Source of the DNA: an uncultured Lachnospiraceae bacterium
Lineage (GTDB): Bacteria; Bacillota_A; Clostridia; Lachnospirales; Lachnospiraceae
Direction of reading: 5' to 3'
NCBI GenBank assembly: GCA_902767195.1
Contig: CACXGS010000009.1
Location: 1 to 5,573, forward strand
Length of the DNA stretch: 5,573 nucleotides
The notes below the pieces were generated by a model. It searched no databases, had not been told where the DNA came from, and saw only the letters and a program-made list of their open reading frames with translations. Of the stretch, positions 5,200 through 5,573 are shown one piece after another (within the stretch, counting starts at the first letter, position 1; every line of letters begins with the position of its first letter). A program made the position numbers and the translations under genes.

Positions 5200-5573
5200 T
5201 TATAAAGGTGATGATAATATTTTTTTCAGGAAGTTTGCGGCATCTAAGATTTTCTCTTCTACCTTCTTTTCTATATCTGACAGACTATCTTTTATAGATT
5301 CTGACATAGGCTTCATGCCGGGAACATTTTCGAAGCATACGCCGGAAAGCATACGCCGATCTTCTTTTCTGGCTATTTCAACCGAGATTCCAATCTCATT
5401 CAATTCTTCGATGAAGGCTTCCAGGAACTCTTCCGAAGAAAACGTCTGGAAAAAGCTCAGAAAGAAGGTATGATTCAGGCAGACTGCTTCTACCAGCACA
5501 TCATAGACATCCGCTTCCGACAGACCATACACTTCACTGATATAAGGATCAAGAGGCCCGAAACCTTTACTTA
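5200..5573 (-). CDS. C-terminal part of an unrecognised protein, cut by the window edge
   Basis: The last 123 residues of a minus-strand gene that remains open to the right edge (it reads SKGFGPLDPYISEV immediately before the in-window GTG at 5530-5532). That GTG has no ribosome site and is most likely an internal valine, so the true start lies outside. I do not recognise the family. The sequence is predicted mostly helical: an acidic, Phe/Leu-rich region (FFLSFFQTFSSEEFLEAFIEEL), a short strand-like ISVEIARKE, a central Gly/Pro segment (SGVCFENVPGMKP), then an amphipathic acidic/Lys helix (SIKDSLSDIEKKVEEKI) that could form a coiled coil. There is no signal peptide or membrane helix in the visible part. 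It is convergent with the TetR gene, with the inverted-repeat element between them. The protein-like, acidic helical composition favours this strand over the opposite reading. Confidence 0.6.
   Translation of the reverse strand, partial: SKGFGPLDPYISEVYGLSEADVYDVLVEAVCLNHTFFLSFFQTFSSEEFLEAFIEELNEIGISVEIARKEDRRMLSGVCFENVPGMKPMSESIKDSLSDIEKKVEEKILDAANFLKKILSSPL

Noticed and set aside
5105..5473. 122-residue open frame on the plus strand
   Set aside because: It starts inside the 102-bp inverted-repeat element, lacks a ribosome site and opposes a longer minus-strand frame with a more protein-like composition.
5530..5532. GTG as the start of the right-edge gene
   Set aside because: No ribosome site precedes it and the frame stays open to the window edge, so it is better read as an internal codon.
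1..5573. CRISPR array, tRNA or rRNA
   Set aside because: No regularly spaced direct repeats, cloverleaf or conserved rRNA segments were found on either strand.

Overview
The window looks like chromosomal DNA of a low-to-mid GC Gram-positive anaerobe of the Clostridia, most plausibly Lachnospiraceae. The grounds are strong AGGAGG-type ribosome binding sites, a signal-peptidase-II lipoprotein with an acidic Ala/Thr/Glu stalk, BspA-type (LRR_5) leucine-rich repeats joined to a TIR domain, and dispersed palindromes with a GGGACGGTTCTCTG core. This assignment is inference from style and gene content.

Left half, minus strand (about 1-2380): a two-gene operon. The first gene encodes a TIR domain, one membrane helix, an acidic Ser/Thr linker and extracellular leucine-rich repeats. 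The second, 4 bases further on, encodes a lipoprotein with three PepSY-like repeats. A 14-bp hairpin followed by a T-run ends the operon. Most of both products should lie outside the membrane, while the TIR domain stays in the cytoplasm.

Middle (2381-4289): a 180-bp AT-rich divergent region with a perfect 8+8 palindrome over the likely TIR promoter. On the plus strand follow a four-helix protein that resembles two tandem SLATT (SMODS- and SLOG-associating 2TM effector) modules, and a small, very basic secreted protein with one calcium-type DxNGDG loop. TIR and SLATT are both families known from prokaryotic conflict systems. Their head-to-head arrangement, with exported partners on both sides, is the best candidate here for an undescribed system. 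The link is inferred from position and family only.

Right part (4290-5573): a TetR-family regulator with a near-consensus sigma-A promoter, bracketed by palindromic repeats. On its left is a 51-bp imperfect palindrome, and on its right a 102-bp element with 19-bp inverted arms. Short related sequences (TGTGCCAGGAA ... TGTGTCAG) occur in inverted orientation on both sides of the gene. A convergent minus-strand gene of unknown function runs off the right edge. No RNA genes, CRISPR array or transposase were seen.
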